This document shows, in pieces, positions 1 to 5,260 of a DNA stretch of 7,723 nucleotides. The DNA is taken from the NCBI GenBank assembly GCA_035290065.1, contig DATDVD010000068.1, forward strand, positions 1 to 7,723, in the 5' to 3' direction. Origin of the DNA: DATDVD01 sp035290065. GTDB taxonomy: Bacteria > Pseudomonadota > Gammaproteobacteria > Coxiellales > Coxiellaceae. The position numbers and the translations under genes were made by a program. A model generated the notes under the pieces. The model had not been told where the DNA came from and did no database searches. It saw only the letters and a program-made list of their open reading frames with translations. Position 1 is the first letter of the stretch; the number at the start of each line of letters is the position of its first letter.

Positions 1-99
1 GACTAGAAAGTGAAGGATAAAAAGAGTGATAACCAGAGGAATCCAAAATAATAATCCCGCTAAAAAATAGCGGCGAATAATGATGAAAAGATGACTCAT
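1..99 (-). CDS. Inverted partial copy of the DUF502 membrane-protein gene, cut by the window edge
   Basis: Reading leftwards from an ATG at 99-97, 33 codons are open to the window edge and match residues 1-33 of the DUF502 protein at 250-870 exactly, including most of its first membrane segment. The same AAGGA ribosome-binding sequence lies nine bases upstream. All of it lies in the left arm of the large inverted repeat. Whether the copy is complete, truncated or an assembly artefact depends on sequence outside the window. A 5' fragment created by inverted duplication would most likely be non-functional. Confidence 0.4.
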   Translation of the reverse strand, partial: MSHLFIIIRRYFLAGLLFWIPLVITLFILHFLV

Positions 100-138
100 A
101 AAAAATTTTCCTTATGCTTCGCCCATTTCCCTACCGTA
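1..138. repeat. Left arm of a 138-bp inverted repeat
   Basis: Bases 1-138 are the reverse complement of 211-348 (base i pairs with base 349-i). I find a single mismatch, at 118 versus 231. The arm contains an inverted copy of the DUF502 upstream region, its ribosome binding site and its first 33 codons. The arm reaches the window edge, so its true outer end is unknown. It is either a real inverted duplication or a fold-back assembly or amplification artefact. Confidence 0.95.
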
Positions 139-213
139 GGGGCAGAGCGTGCTCTGCCCAAGAACGCAGTACAGGGTTTAGATTTCGGATGGGCAGACTT
201 TGGCTGCCCGTAC
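136..213 (+). repeat. Palindromic interspersed element, copy 1 (REP/REPIN-like)
   Basis: This 78-bp element begins GTAGGGGCAGAGC and ends GGCTGCCCGTAC. Each end is itself a short hairpin (GGGCAGAGC with GCTCTGCCC; GGGCAGACTTTGGCTGCCC, imperfect), and the outer ends are inverted relative to each other. The core between them is almost identical, in opposite orientation, to the core of the copy at 2940-3018, and it is related to the copy at 5019-5103. The element sits exactly at the centre of the 1-348 palindrome, which suggests its hairpin seeded the inverted duplication. No transposase is present, so it would have to be non-autonomous. Confidence 0.85.
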
Positions 214-348
214 GGTAGGGAAATGGGCGAGGCATAAGGAAAATTTTTTATGAGTCATCTTTTCATCATTATTCGCCGCTATTTTTTAGCGGGATTATTA
301 TTTTGGATTCCTCTGGTTATCACTCTTTTTATCCTTCACTTTCTAGTC
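211..348. repeat. Right arm of the 138-bp inverted repeat
   Basis: This is the partner of 1-138, with one mismatch across the arm. It carries the DUF502 ribosome binding site and the first 33 codons of the intact gene. It is treated here as the original arm because the gene continues uninterrupted out of it to a normal stop at 870. Confidence 0.95.
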
Positions 349-870
349 TCCTTATTAGATGGCTCCATTGCGTTATTGCCATACCAATACCAACCGGATC
401 AATTTCTCTTTGGTATGCATATTCCAGGCCTTGGAATTATTTTTACCCTGGTATTAGTGTTAGTGACGGGATTGGTTATTACTAATATTTTGGGGCAAAA
501 ATTAATGCGCATCTGGGATCGATTGCTCTCGCGCATTCCAGTGGTTCGCACGATTTATTCCGCCGTAAAACAAGTGGTCGATGCGGTGATGTCGACGCAA
601 GGCACCTCGTTTAAAAAAGTATTATTAGTGGAGTTTCCGCGCCAAGGCACGTGGAGCTTAGGTTTTCAAACCAACGATCATTTAAAAATGTCCGGCGATC
701 AAGAAATGGTAGTGGTTTTTATTCCTACCACACCCAACCCCACTTCCGGATTTTTAATTTTTGTGCCTAAAAATCAAGTTAAAGAAGTCAACATCACCAT
801 TGAGCAAGCATTCAAATTAATTGTCTCATTAGGGGTGATCAAACCTGAGCAATTTTCCAACTTACCTTAA
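250..870 (+). CDS. DUF502 family inner-membrane protein
   Basis: This complete 206-residue protein matches the DUF502 family (Pfam PF04367), whose biochemical role is not established. Two hydrophobic segments lie at about residues 11-36 and 59-81, followed by a soluble domain. Family hallmarks are visible: RIPVVRTIYSAVKQ at 95-108, VEFPRQGTWSLGF at 127-139 and PTTPNPTSG at 159-167, then a C-terminal helix containing IVSLGVI. The length is normal for the family. The start at 250 is supported by AAGGA at 236-240, nine bases upstream. In related gammaproteobacteria a DUF502 gene is often found just before aspS (from memory). Here aspS lies 2.3 kb further on, with an oppositely oriented orphan gene between them. 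The TAA stop overlaps the stop codon of that convergent gene. The 5' end lies inside a large inverted repeat. Confidence 0.93.
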   Translation: MSHLFIIIRRYFLAGLLFWIPLVITLFILHFLVSLLDGSIALLPYQYQPDQFLFGMHIPGLGIIFTLVLVLVTGLVITNILGQKLMRIWDRLLSRIPVVRTIYSAVKQVVDAVMSTQGTSFKKVLLVEFPRQGTWSLGFQTNDHLKMSGDQEMVVVFIPTTPNPTSGFLIFVPKNQVKEVNITIEQAFKLIVSLGVIKPEQFSNLP

Positions 871-2756
871 AAAAAGAGGGGTCCCGGAGGTGGAGGCGCT
901 GATCTCCCCCCTTTTCCGTCAGATTCATGTTTAGAGGCCTCTTCTGATTCATCTTCGGATGCTTCCTCTAATAATCGAAGCTCTCCTATCTGTTCCCCTT
1001 TAAAGGTTAAGCGACAAAGATTGTGGTCTACTGTCAGCAGATGAAAGTGAGGGGCCTCATGCAATTTTAGTTTGCTAAAACGGGGGGCAGCGGCAAGCAA
1101 GTTCTGCAAATGTTCCGCTAACCTTTCGATGACGCCTACCTTCTCCCACGTGAGGCTTCCTCCCGATAGTTCAAAAATATCCGTCCCTCCTCTTGTTCCC
1201 GCCGCACCCGTAGGGCAATAAATATAGACAACAAACTCCCCCTTCCCTTCATCCCAGTAAAGCCCCAACGTTCCTCTGGGAATAGGAGGCACCGAATATT
1301 TACCGATTGAGAAAACTTCTCTCAGGACGGCGGTATCGGCAAAAACAACATCTCTTAGTAACTCTTCTCGAGTAAGCGGAACAATCGGAGAAGAATCCGT
1401 TCTACCAGGGAGTCTAGAGAGAATGTCCACCGCTCTCTGCGCGTTCAGCGCAGTAAAAGCAGAGGGCGGTGGTCCTTCTATTCCTAAATCCTGGGCTCGC
1501 GCTCTGCGCTCTGCAGGAGTTCCTCTTGCTCCTGTTCCTGCTCCTGCTGCTCCAGCTCCTCCAGCGGCAGCGCCTGCAGCTGCTTGAGCAAAAGGGGGTA
1601 TTAAAAATGATGGTAGTGGAATGCGCGCAGCAGCAGGAGCTCTTGCTCCCGCAGCAGCAGCTTGAGCCAGAGGAGGTACTGAAACGCGCGTAGCAGCAGG
1701 GGCTCCTGCTCCCGCAGCGGCGGCAGCTTGAGCCGGAGGAGGCACTAAAAATAAGGGGGGGGCCAAAACGCGCGCAGCAGGAGCTATAGAAACTGCAGGA
1801 GCTGCAGGAACTACCGATCGGCTGGTTCTACCAGGAAGAACTATCGGGGCAGCAGCAAAAGCTAACGCTGCTTCTACTGCGGCATTAGCCGCAGCCATAG
1901 CTCTAGCCGCTCTTTCACGCGACCGTGTAATAGCTGTAGCCGTGGTTGAGTGCGTTCCAGCAGGTAAATAGGCATATTTTCCAACTTCGCTCGCGGAAAC
2001 CCCCAGAAAATGAGCAGCCACCGCCTCAAAAACAGGAGCCGTGTCCGTTGCTCTAAACACCACCGCTGTCGGAAATTGACGGCCATCGATGATTTGGTAC
2101 CATCGCCATTGGCCTTCTGTTTCGGCTTTAAAGACTTCTCTACAAAGGATTCTTCTATCCCCTCTAAAATATTCTAGATCCAGATACGTAACTCCCTCAT
2201 GCTCCCTAATATGATAACAAAACCCACGATCATGCGTGATAAGGTAAGGAGGCTCCTTTATAGCTGGAGTGCTATACGTATACACGCCCCGAGCTTCTGC
2301 ATAACGCCTGAATTGATTTAAAGAATCTAAAGAATACTCCGATCTATCCAAGGTGAAATCCATAGAATAAGCAGGCCGATCTGCTGCTTTTTCCTCTTCT
2401 CTCCACTCCTGTTCCAATGATCTTTCGCAACCCTCTTTTGCAAATCGAGCTCGTTTAAACTCCTCTTCAATAGAAAAGACATGCAAAGCCACGAGCTCCT
2501 GACTCGCCACTGCTTCCATAAAACGTTTTATTCCCGCAAAACTGCCATAAGCAAGACCGCGATCATATTCGTTTCGTCTTGTACTGGGTATTAATTCTAA
2601 AATTAATAGGCCATTTTCCAAAATTAAATGCCGACCCCCAACTTCCTGAAATTGATAAGGTCTAGGTAGGGGAGCACGAGGATCAAAGCTCAAAGATAAA
2701 GAAACCATTCCCCCCGTTTTAAAATTTATTTCTTGTGTAAGAAACGAAAAACCCAT
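867..2756 (-). CDS. Orphan 629-aa protein with Ala/Pro/Gly-rich repetitive centre; candidate secreted effector
   Basis: I do not recognise this protein. Residues 1-280 form a mixed, globular-looking N-terminal region with no signal peptide or membrane helix. Residues 284-408 are extremely rich in Ala, Gly and Pro and contain three imperfect copies of a segment built around PPxAQAAAAG. Residues 425-595 are again globular. The tail is acidic, with Glu clustered at 597-611 (EEASEDESEE), and ends in PPPPGPLFF. A Glu-rich stretch just before the C terminus resembles the E-block of Dot/Icm (type IVB) substrates, so secretion is a reasonable but unproven inference. The start at 2756 gives the longest frame, with GGGG seven bases upstream. 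Met17 (2708) is an alternative, but its G-run directly abuts the ATG. The stop overlaps that of DUF502. A PmrA-box-like repeat lies 50 bp upstream. Confidence 0.75.
   Translation of the reverse strand: MGFSFLTQEINFKTGGMVSLSLSFDPRAPLPRPYQFQEVGGRHLILENGLLILELIPSTRRNEYDRGLAYGSFAGIKRFMEAVASQELVALHVFSIEEEFKRARFAKEGCERSLEQEWREEEKAADRPAYSMDFTLDRSEYSLDSLNQFRRYAEARGVYTYSTPAIKEPPYLITHDRGFCYHIREHEGVTYLDLEYFRGDRRILCREVFKAETEGQWRWYQIIDGRQFPTAVVFRATDTAPVFEAVAAHFLGVSASEVGKYAYLPAGTHSTTATAITRSRERAARAMAAANAAVEAALAFAAAPIVLPGRTSRSVVPAAPAVSIAPAARVLAPPLFLVPPPAQAAAAAGAGAPAATRVSVPPLAQAAAAGARAPAAARIPLPSFLIPPFAQAAAGAAAGGAGAAGAGTGARGTPAERRARAQDLGIEGPPPSAFTALNAQRAVDILSRLPGRTDSSPIVPLTREELLRDVVFADTAVLREVFSIGKYSVPPIPRGTLGLYWDEGKGEFVVYIYCPTGAAGTRGGTDIFELSGGSLTWEKVGVIERLAEHLQNLLAAAPRFSKLKLHEAPHFHLLTVDHNLCRLTFKGEQIGELRLLEEASEDESEEASKHESDGKGGRSAPPPPGPLFF
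1533..1907 (-). repeat. Low-complexity Ala/Gly/Pro-coding tract with three imperfect tandem repeats
   Basis: This tract encodes residues 284-408 of the 629-residue orphan. Within it, residues 328-355, 356-376 and 377-404 (about 1545-1775) are imperfect copies sharing the pattern (A/T)R(V/I) - hydrophobic/Pro - AQAAA - small residues. The DNA is much more GC-rich than the flanks and is built from GCT, GCA, CCT and CAG-like triplets, so length change by slippage is likely. It probably acts as a flexible linker between two globular parts. Confidence 0.85.
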
Positions 2757-2805
2757 ACATAGACCCCATTTTTTGATAAAAAGTAATCCATCCTACCACC
2801 CTTAG

Positions 2806-2821
2806 CTTAAATTAATCTTAA
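2806..2821 (+). promoter_or_regulatory. PmrA-box-like direct repeat (CTTAA-N6-CTTAA)
   Basis: Two CTTAA half-sites at 2806-2810 and 2817-2821 are spaced 11 bp apart, the arrangement known for PmrA sites in Legionella and Coxiella, where PmrA controls Dot/Icm genes and many effectors. The site lies 50 bp upstream of the 629-residue orphan's start, but reads in the direction away from that gene and towards aspS. In the orphan's direction a weak -10-like TAGGAT (2795-2790) follows at a 10-bp gap. The sequence match is clear; the function is inferred. Confidence 0.4.
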
Positions 2822-2872
2822 TAGAACCCCTCGACCAATAAACGCTCGTAAGACATAACCACCCATCCTCCC

Positions 2873-2939
2873 GCTTTTGCTCTTGCTTCTACTCCTGCTC
2901 CTGCTCTTTGCTTCTGCTCCTGCTCTTGCTCTTGCTCCT
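2873..2939. repeat. GCTYYT hexanucleotide tandem tract
   Basis: Eleven units of GCTYYT (one begins ACT) run head to tail, with a single extra T at 2909. The tract stops exactly where the next palindromic element begins (2940). On the minus strand one frame reads GARARAGAEA before the extra base shifts it, a composition close to the Ala/Gly linkers of both neighbouring orphan proteins. No gene with plausible coding signals covers it. It may be a decayed remnant of such a linker or a separate microsatellite. Confidence 0.85.
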
Positions 2940-3018
2940 GTAGGGGCAGACCGTGGTCTGCCCATCCGAAATCTAAACCCTGTGCGGCGTTCTTGGGCAG
3001 AGCACGCTCTGCCCCTAC
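2940..3018 (-). repeat. Palindromic interspersed element, copy 2 (REP/REPIN-like)
   Basis: This 79-bp element has ends GTAGGGGCAGACC and GCTCTGCCCCTAC. Read on the minus strand it aligns with copy 1 (136-213) almost throughout, including the core; the clear differences are two changes in the core and the outer hairpin nearest 2940. Its two hairpins use different but internally paired sequences (AGACC with GGTCT; AGAGC with GCTCT). It lies in the non-coding stretch upstream of aspS. Confidence 0.88.
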
Positions 3019-3068
3019 AGGGAGGGTCCAAGTATAACGTCACACCTTTGCCTATTTCCCCCCTCATC

Positions 3069-3110
3069 GTAGGGGCAGCCAAAGTCTGCCCAAAAACCGG
3101 CACAAGATTT
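3069..3110 (+). repeat. Partial palindromic interspersed element, copy 3
   Basis: GTAGGGGCAGCCAAAGTCTG begins the element; this end is the reverse complement of copy 1's right hairpin apart from one outer base. It is followed by a degenerate core (AAAAACCGGCACAAGATTTA) resembling that of copies 1 and 2. No closing end is seen, so this is a half or decayed copy. It is only 50 bp from copy 2. Confidence 0.65.
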
Positions 3111-3165
3111 ACTATAAAGCACACACAGCATGAACCGCCCCCCCTACATTATTCCTCCTCCCCGC

Positions 3166-3194
3166 TTGGCATCGTTCTTAAAACCCGTTAAAGT
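3166..3194 (+). promoter_or_regulatory. Possible aspS promoter
   Basis: TTGGCA (3166-3171) and TAAAGT (3189-3194) are separated by 17 bp, matching the -35 consensus at five of six bases and the -10 at four of six. The -10 ends only eight bases before the first ATG, so use of this promoter would give a nearly leaderless mRNA. That fits the lack of a good ribosome binding site but makes the call uncertain. TATAAA at 3113-3118 is an alternative -10 with no matching -35. Confidence 0.3.
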
Positions 3195-3202
3195 AGCCAC
3201 CC

Positions 3203-4981
3203 ATGATGCGCACCCACCTCAGTAATCAAGTAAATGCTACTCTAGACGGTCAAACCATAAGTTTATGCGGCTGGGTTCACCGCCGCCGTGATCATGGCGG
3301 GCTTATTTTTATCGATTTAAGAGATCGAGAAGGGTTAGTTCAAATGGTATTCGACCCTGTCCATCAAACAACCTTTCAAACAGCAGAATCCGTGCGTAAT
3401 GAATATGTTCTTCGAATCACAGGTGTTGTTCGAAAACGTCCTGCCGGAACGGTTAATCCTACGCTTGAAAGCGGCGAAGTCGAACTATTGGCCGAAAACG
3501 TAGAGATTCTTAACACCGCCCGCGCCCTTCCTTTTAACATTGATGAATACCAAGAAGTGGGTGAAGAAACGCGCTTAAAATATCGTTATCTGGATTTACG
3601 AAGGCCCGAAATGGCCTCGCGCTTACGCCTCCGTTCTGAAATGATTCATTTTTTACGTGCCTTTTTGGAAGAAAAAGGATTTATTGATGTAGAAACACCG
3701 ATGCTAACCAAATCCACCCCCGAAGGGGCTCGTGATTATCTCGTACCCTCCCGCAATTTTCCCGGTGAATTTTATGCACTTCCTCAATCACCTCAAATCT
3801 TTAAACAATTATTAATGGTGGCGGGATTTGATCGTTATTACCAAGTGGTAAAATGTTTTCGTGATGAAGATTTACGCGCAGATCGGCAACCCGAATTTAC
3901 TCAGCTCGATATTGAAATGTCGTTTATCACCGAAGAAGACATTATGCATTTAATGGAAACCATGATTCGGGCATTAATGAAACATATATTAGATCTTGAT
4001 TTACCCAATCCTTTTCCGCGAATGACGCATCAAGAAGCGATGGAACGGTTTGGTAACGATCGTCCAGATTTGCGTAATCCGCTCGAAATGGTAGAAATCA
4101 GCGATGTGCTGAAAGACGTAGAATTCAAAGTTTTTCGAGAACCTGCTAATGACTCCAATGCTCGTGTGGTTGCGCTTCGTTTGCCGAAAGGAGCTACGTT
4201 ATCCCGTAAAGACATCGATGATTACACTGCCTTTGTCACTAAATTTGGCGCAAAGGGATTGGCTTATATTAAAATAGAGCAAAAATCCCGTGGAAAAGAG
4301 GGATTACAATCCCCTATTTTAAAATTTTTACCCGATGCAGCGGTAGCAGAAATTTTACACCGAGTTCACGCGGAAGATGGCGATGTGATTTTCTTTGGGG
4401 CGGATACGCAAAAAATTGTTAATGATGCCATGGGTAATTTGCGGGATAAGCTCGCTAAAGATCGTAATTTATACACGTGTGCTTGGGCACCGTTATGGGT
4501 GACCGATTTTCCCATGTTTGGAAAAGGCGATAAAGGCGGTTGGGAAGCGATTCACCATCCTTTCACCGCCCCTCAAGTATCGAATGCTGAAACATTAAAA
4601 ACGAATCCTGGTGCTGCTTTATCACGGGCGTACGACATGGTGTTAAATGGGAATGAAATCGGCGGTGGCTCGATTCGTATTCATCAAATGGCGCTGCAAC
4701 AAACGTGTTTTGATATTTTGGGTATTTCTGAACAATCTGCTCAAGAAAAATTTGGCCATTTATTGCGCGCGTTGGAATTAGGTGCACCTCCGCACGGAGG
4801 AATTGCCTTTGGGGTAGATCGCTTAGCTATGTTAATCACCGGCGCTTCGTCTATTCGCGATGTGATTGCTTTTCCTAAAACACAAACGGCCTCCTGCCCG
4901 CTAACCCAAGCACCGTCTGTCGTTGACGAAGCTCAATTAAAAGAACTCGGCATTCGCGTAGCTCCCAAATCAAAAAATTAA
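3203..4981 (+). CDS. aspS: Aspartate--tRNA ligase (AspRS), bacterial type, probably non-discriminating
   Basis: This cytoplasmic class II synthetase joins aspartate to tRNA(Asp) using ATP. At 592 residues it is the normal bacterial length and intact. In order, it has an OB-fold anticodon-binding domain (about 1-105), a class II core starting with motif 1 near GFIDVETPML (159-168), flipping loop TPEGARDY (172-179), QSPQ (195-198), motif 2 FRDEDLRADRQPEF (219-232), the bacterial GAD insertion (about 290-420) and motif 3 GGIAFGVDR (532-540, with the ATP-binding Arg540). His31 and Gly82 match the positions linked to relaxed tRNA recognition in Pseudomonas AspRS, suggesting it also charges tRNA(Asn). 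The MMR start resembles the Pseudomonas protein; 3206 is an equally possible start, and no strong ribosome binding site is seen. It is flanked by orphan genes on both sides. Confidence 0.98.
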   Translation: MMRTHLSNQVNATLDGQTISLCGWVHRRRDHGGLIFIDLRDREGLVQMVFDPVHQTTFQTAESVRNEYVLRITGVVRKRPAGTVNPTLESGEVELLAENVEILNTARALPFNIDEYQEVGEETRLKYRYLDLRRPEMASRLRLRSEMIHFLRAFLEEKGFIDVETPMLTKSTPEGARDYLVPSRNFPGEFYALPQSPQIFKQLLMVAGFDRYYQVVKCFRDEDLRADRQPEFTQLDIEMSFITEEDIMHLMETMIRALMKHILDLDLPNPFPRMTHQEAMERFGNDRPDLRNPLEMVEISDVLKDVEFKVFREPANDSNARVVALRLPKGATLSRKDIDDYTAFVTKFGAKGLAYIKIEQKSRGKEGLQSPILKFLPDAAVAEILHRVHAEDGDVIFFGADTQKIVNDAMGNLRDKLAKDRNLYTCAWAPLWVTDFPMFGKGDKGGWEAIHHPFTAPQVSNAETLKTNPGAALSRAYDMVLNGNEIGGGSIRIHQMALQQTCFDILGISEQSAQEKFGHLLRALELGAPPHGGIAFGVDRLAMLITGASSIRDVIAFPKTQTASCPLTQAPSVVDEAQLKELGIRVAPKSKN

Positions 4982-5018
4982 TGCAGCCTGGATTGAAATC
5001 CTGCTTATATATTAAACC

Positions 5019-5103
5019 GTAGGGGCAGACCGTGGTCTGCCCAGAAACGTAGCACCCAGTTTATTATTGGGCAACGGACGGGCAGACCACGGTCTGCCCC
5101 TAC
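5019..5103. repeat. Palindromic interspersed element, copy 4 (REP/REPIN-like)
   Basis: This is the most regular copy, 85 bp long. The left 24 bases and right 24 bases are exact reverse complements, and each is also a near-perfect hairpin on its own (GGGCAGACC, two-base loop, GGTCTGCCC). The core starts AGAAACGTAGCACC, related to the cores of copies 1 and 2, then diverges. It lies 38 bp after the aspS stop and could form a strong 3'-end stem-loop in the mRNA. There is no U-run behind it, so it is not a classical intrinsic terminator. Confidence 0.9.
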
Positions 5104-5120
5104 AATTTATATAACCTAAT

Positions 5121-5137
5121 TTTAAGCCTCTCTTAAG
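5121..5137 (+). promoter_or_regulatory. PmrA-box-like direct repeat upstream of the U-box gene
   Basis: TTTAAG and CTTAAG are separated by five bases (11-bp period), a full match to the enterobacterial PmrA consensus YTTAAK-N5-YTTAAK and one base off the CTTAA-N6-CTTAA form used in Legionella and Coxiella. It reads in the same direction as the U-box gene, whose ATG is 123 bp downstream. The good -10 at 5219 is about 80 bp away, further than usual for direct activation. Only a poor -10-like TATCTC lies at the expected distance. Confidence 0.42.
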
Positions 5138-5218
5138 ATTCTCCTGCTTATCTCGAAAAATTTTGTCTCTTTTCCTCTCGTAATTGATCATATTCATGGG
5201 GCTGCAGTTTAAGTTTGA

Positions 5219-5224
5219 TATAAT
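5219..5224 (+). promoter_or_regulatory. -10 hexamer TATAAT for the U-box gene
   Basis: A perfect TATAAT lies 36 bp upstream of the ATG at 5261, which would give a leader of about 30 bases containing AAGG (5248-5251), nine bases before the start. No recognisable -35 is found 15-19 bp upstream (the sequence there is around ATGGGG), so the promoter may need an activator. Confidence 0.5.
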
Positions 5225-5260
5225 AATGACCAAAACTACTTCTACTTAAGGTACTCTTTT

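Noticed and set aside
136..213. CRISPR repeat or intrinsic terminator interpretation of the palindromic elements
   Set aside because: The copies are dispersed across the window, not regularly spaced, and are not followed by U-runs; the double-palindrome layout fits REP/REPIN elements better.
1..348. Invertible promoter switch between the two arms
   Set aside because: The element between the arms is itself near-symmetric, so flipping it would change almost nothing, and no recombinase gene is visible.
972..1391. Possible SH2-like domain in the C-terminal half of the 629-residue protein (helix, GTLGLYW strand, IERLAEHLQNLL helix)
   Set aside because: The order is loosely SH2-like, but the essential Arg of the FLVR-type strand is missing and similarity is only by eye; too weak to call without a profile or structure search.
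1469..1693. Plus-strand Leu/Gln-rich frame
   Set aside because: It is the shadow of the Ala-rich tract of the 629-residue gene on the other strand.
2807..3124. Minus-strand frame of 105 codons with an Arg/Ser repeat
   Set aside because: It consists of the repeat elements and the hexanucleotide tract translated; there is no coding signal outside the repeats.
2877..3191. Plus-strand frame whose start would read like a signal peptide (poly-Leu then ASAPALALAP)
   Set aside because: The Leu run is a product of the GCTYYT hexanucleotide tract read in one frame, the start would be TTG, and the rest runs through two palindromic elements. No ribosome binding site is seen.
5012..5233. Minus-strand frame of 73 codons downstream of aspS
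   Set aside because: Much of it is palindromic element sequence, and it runs antisense to the promoter region of the U-box gene.
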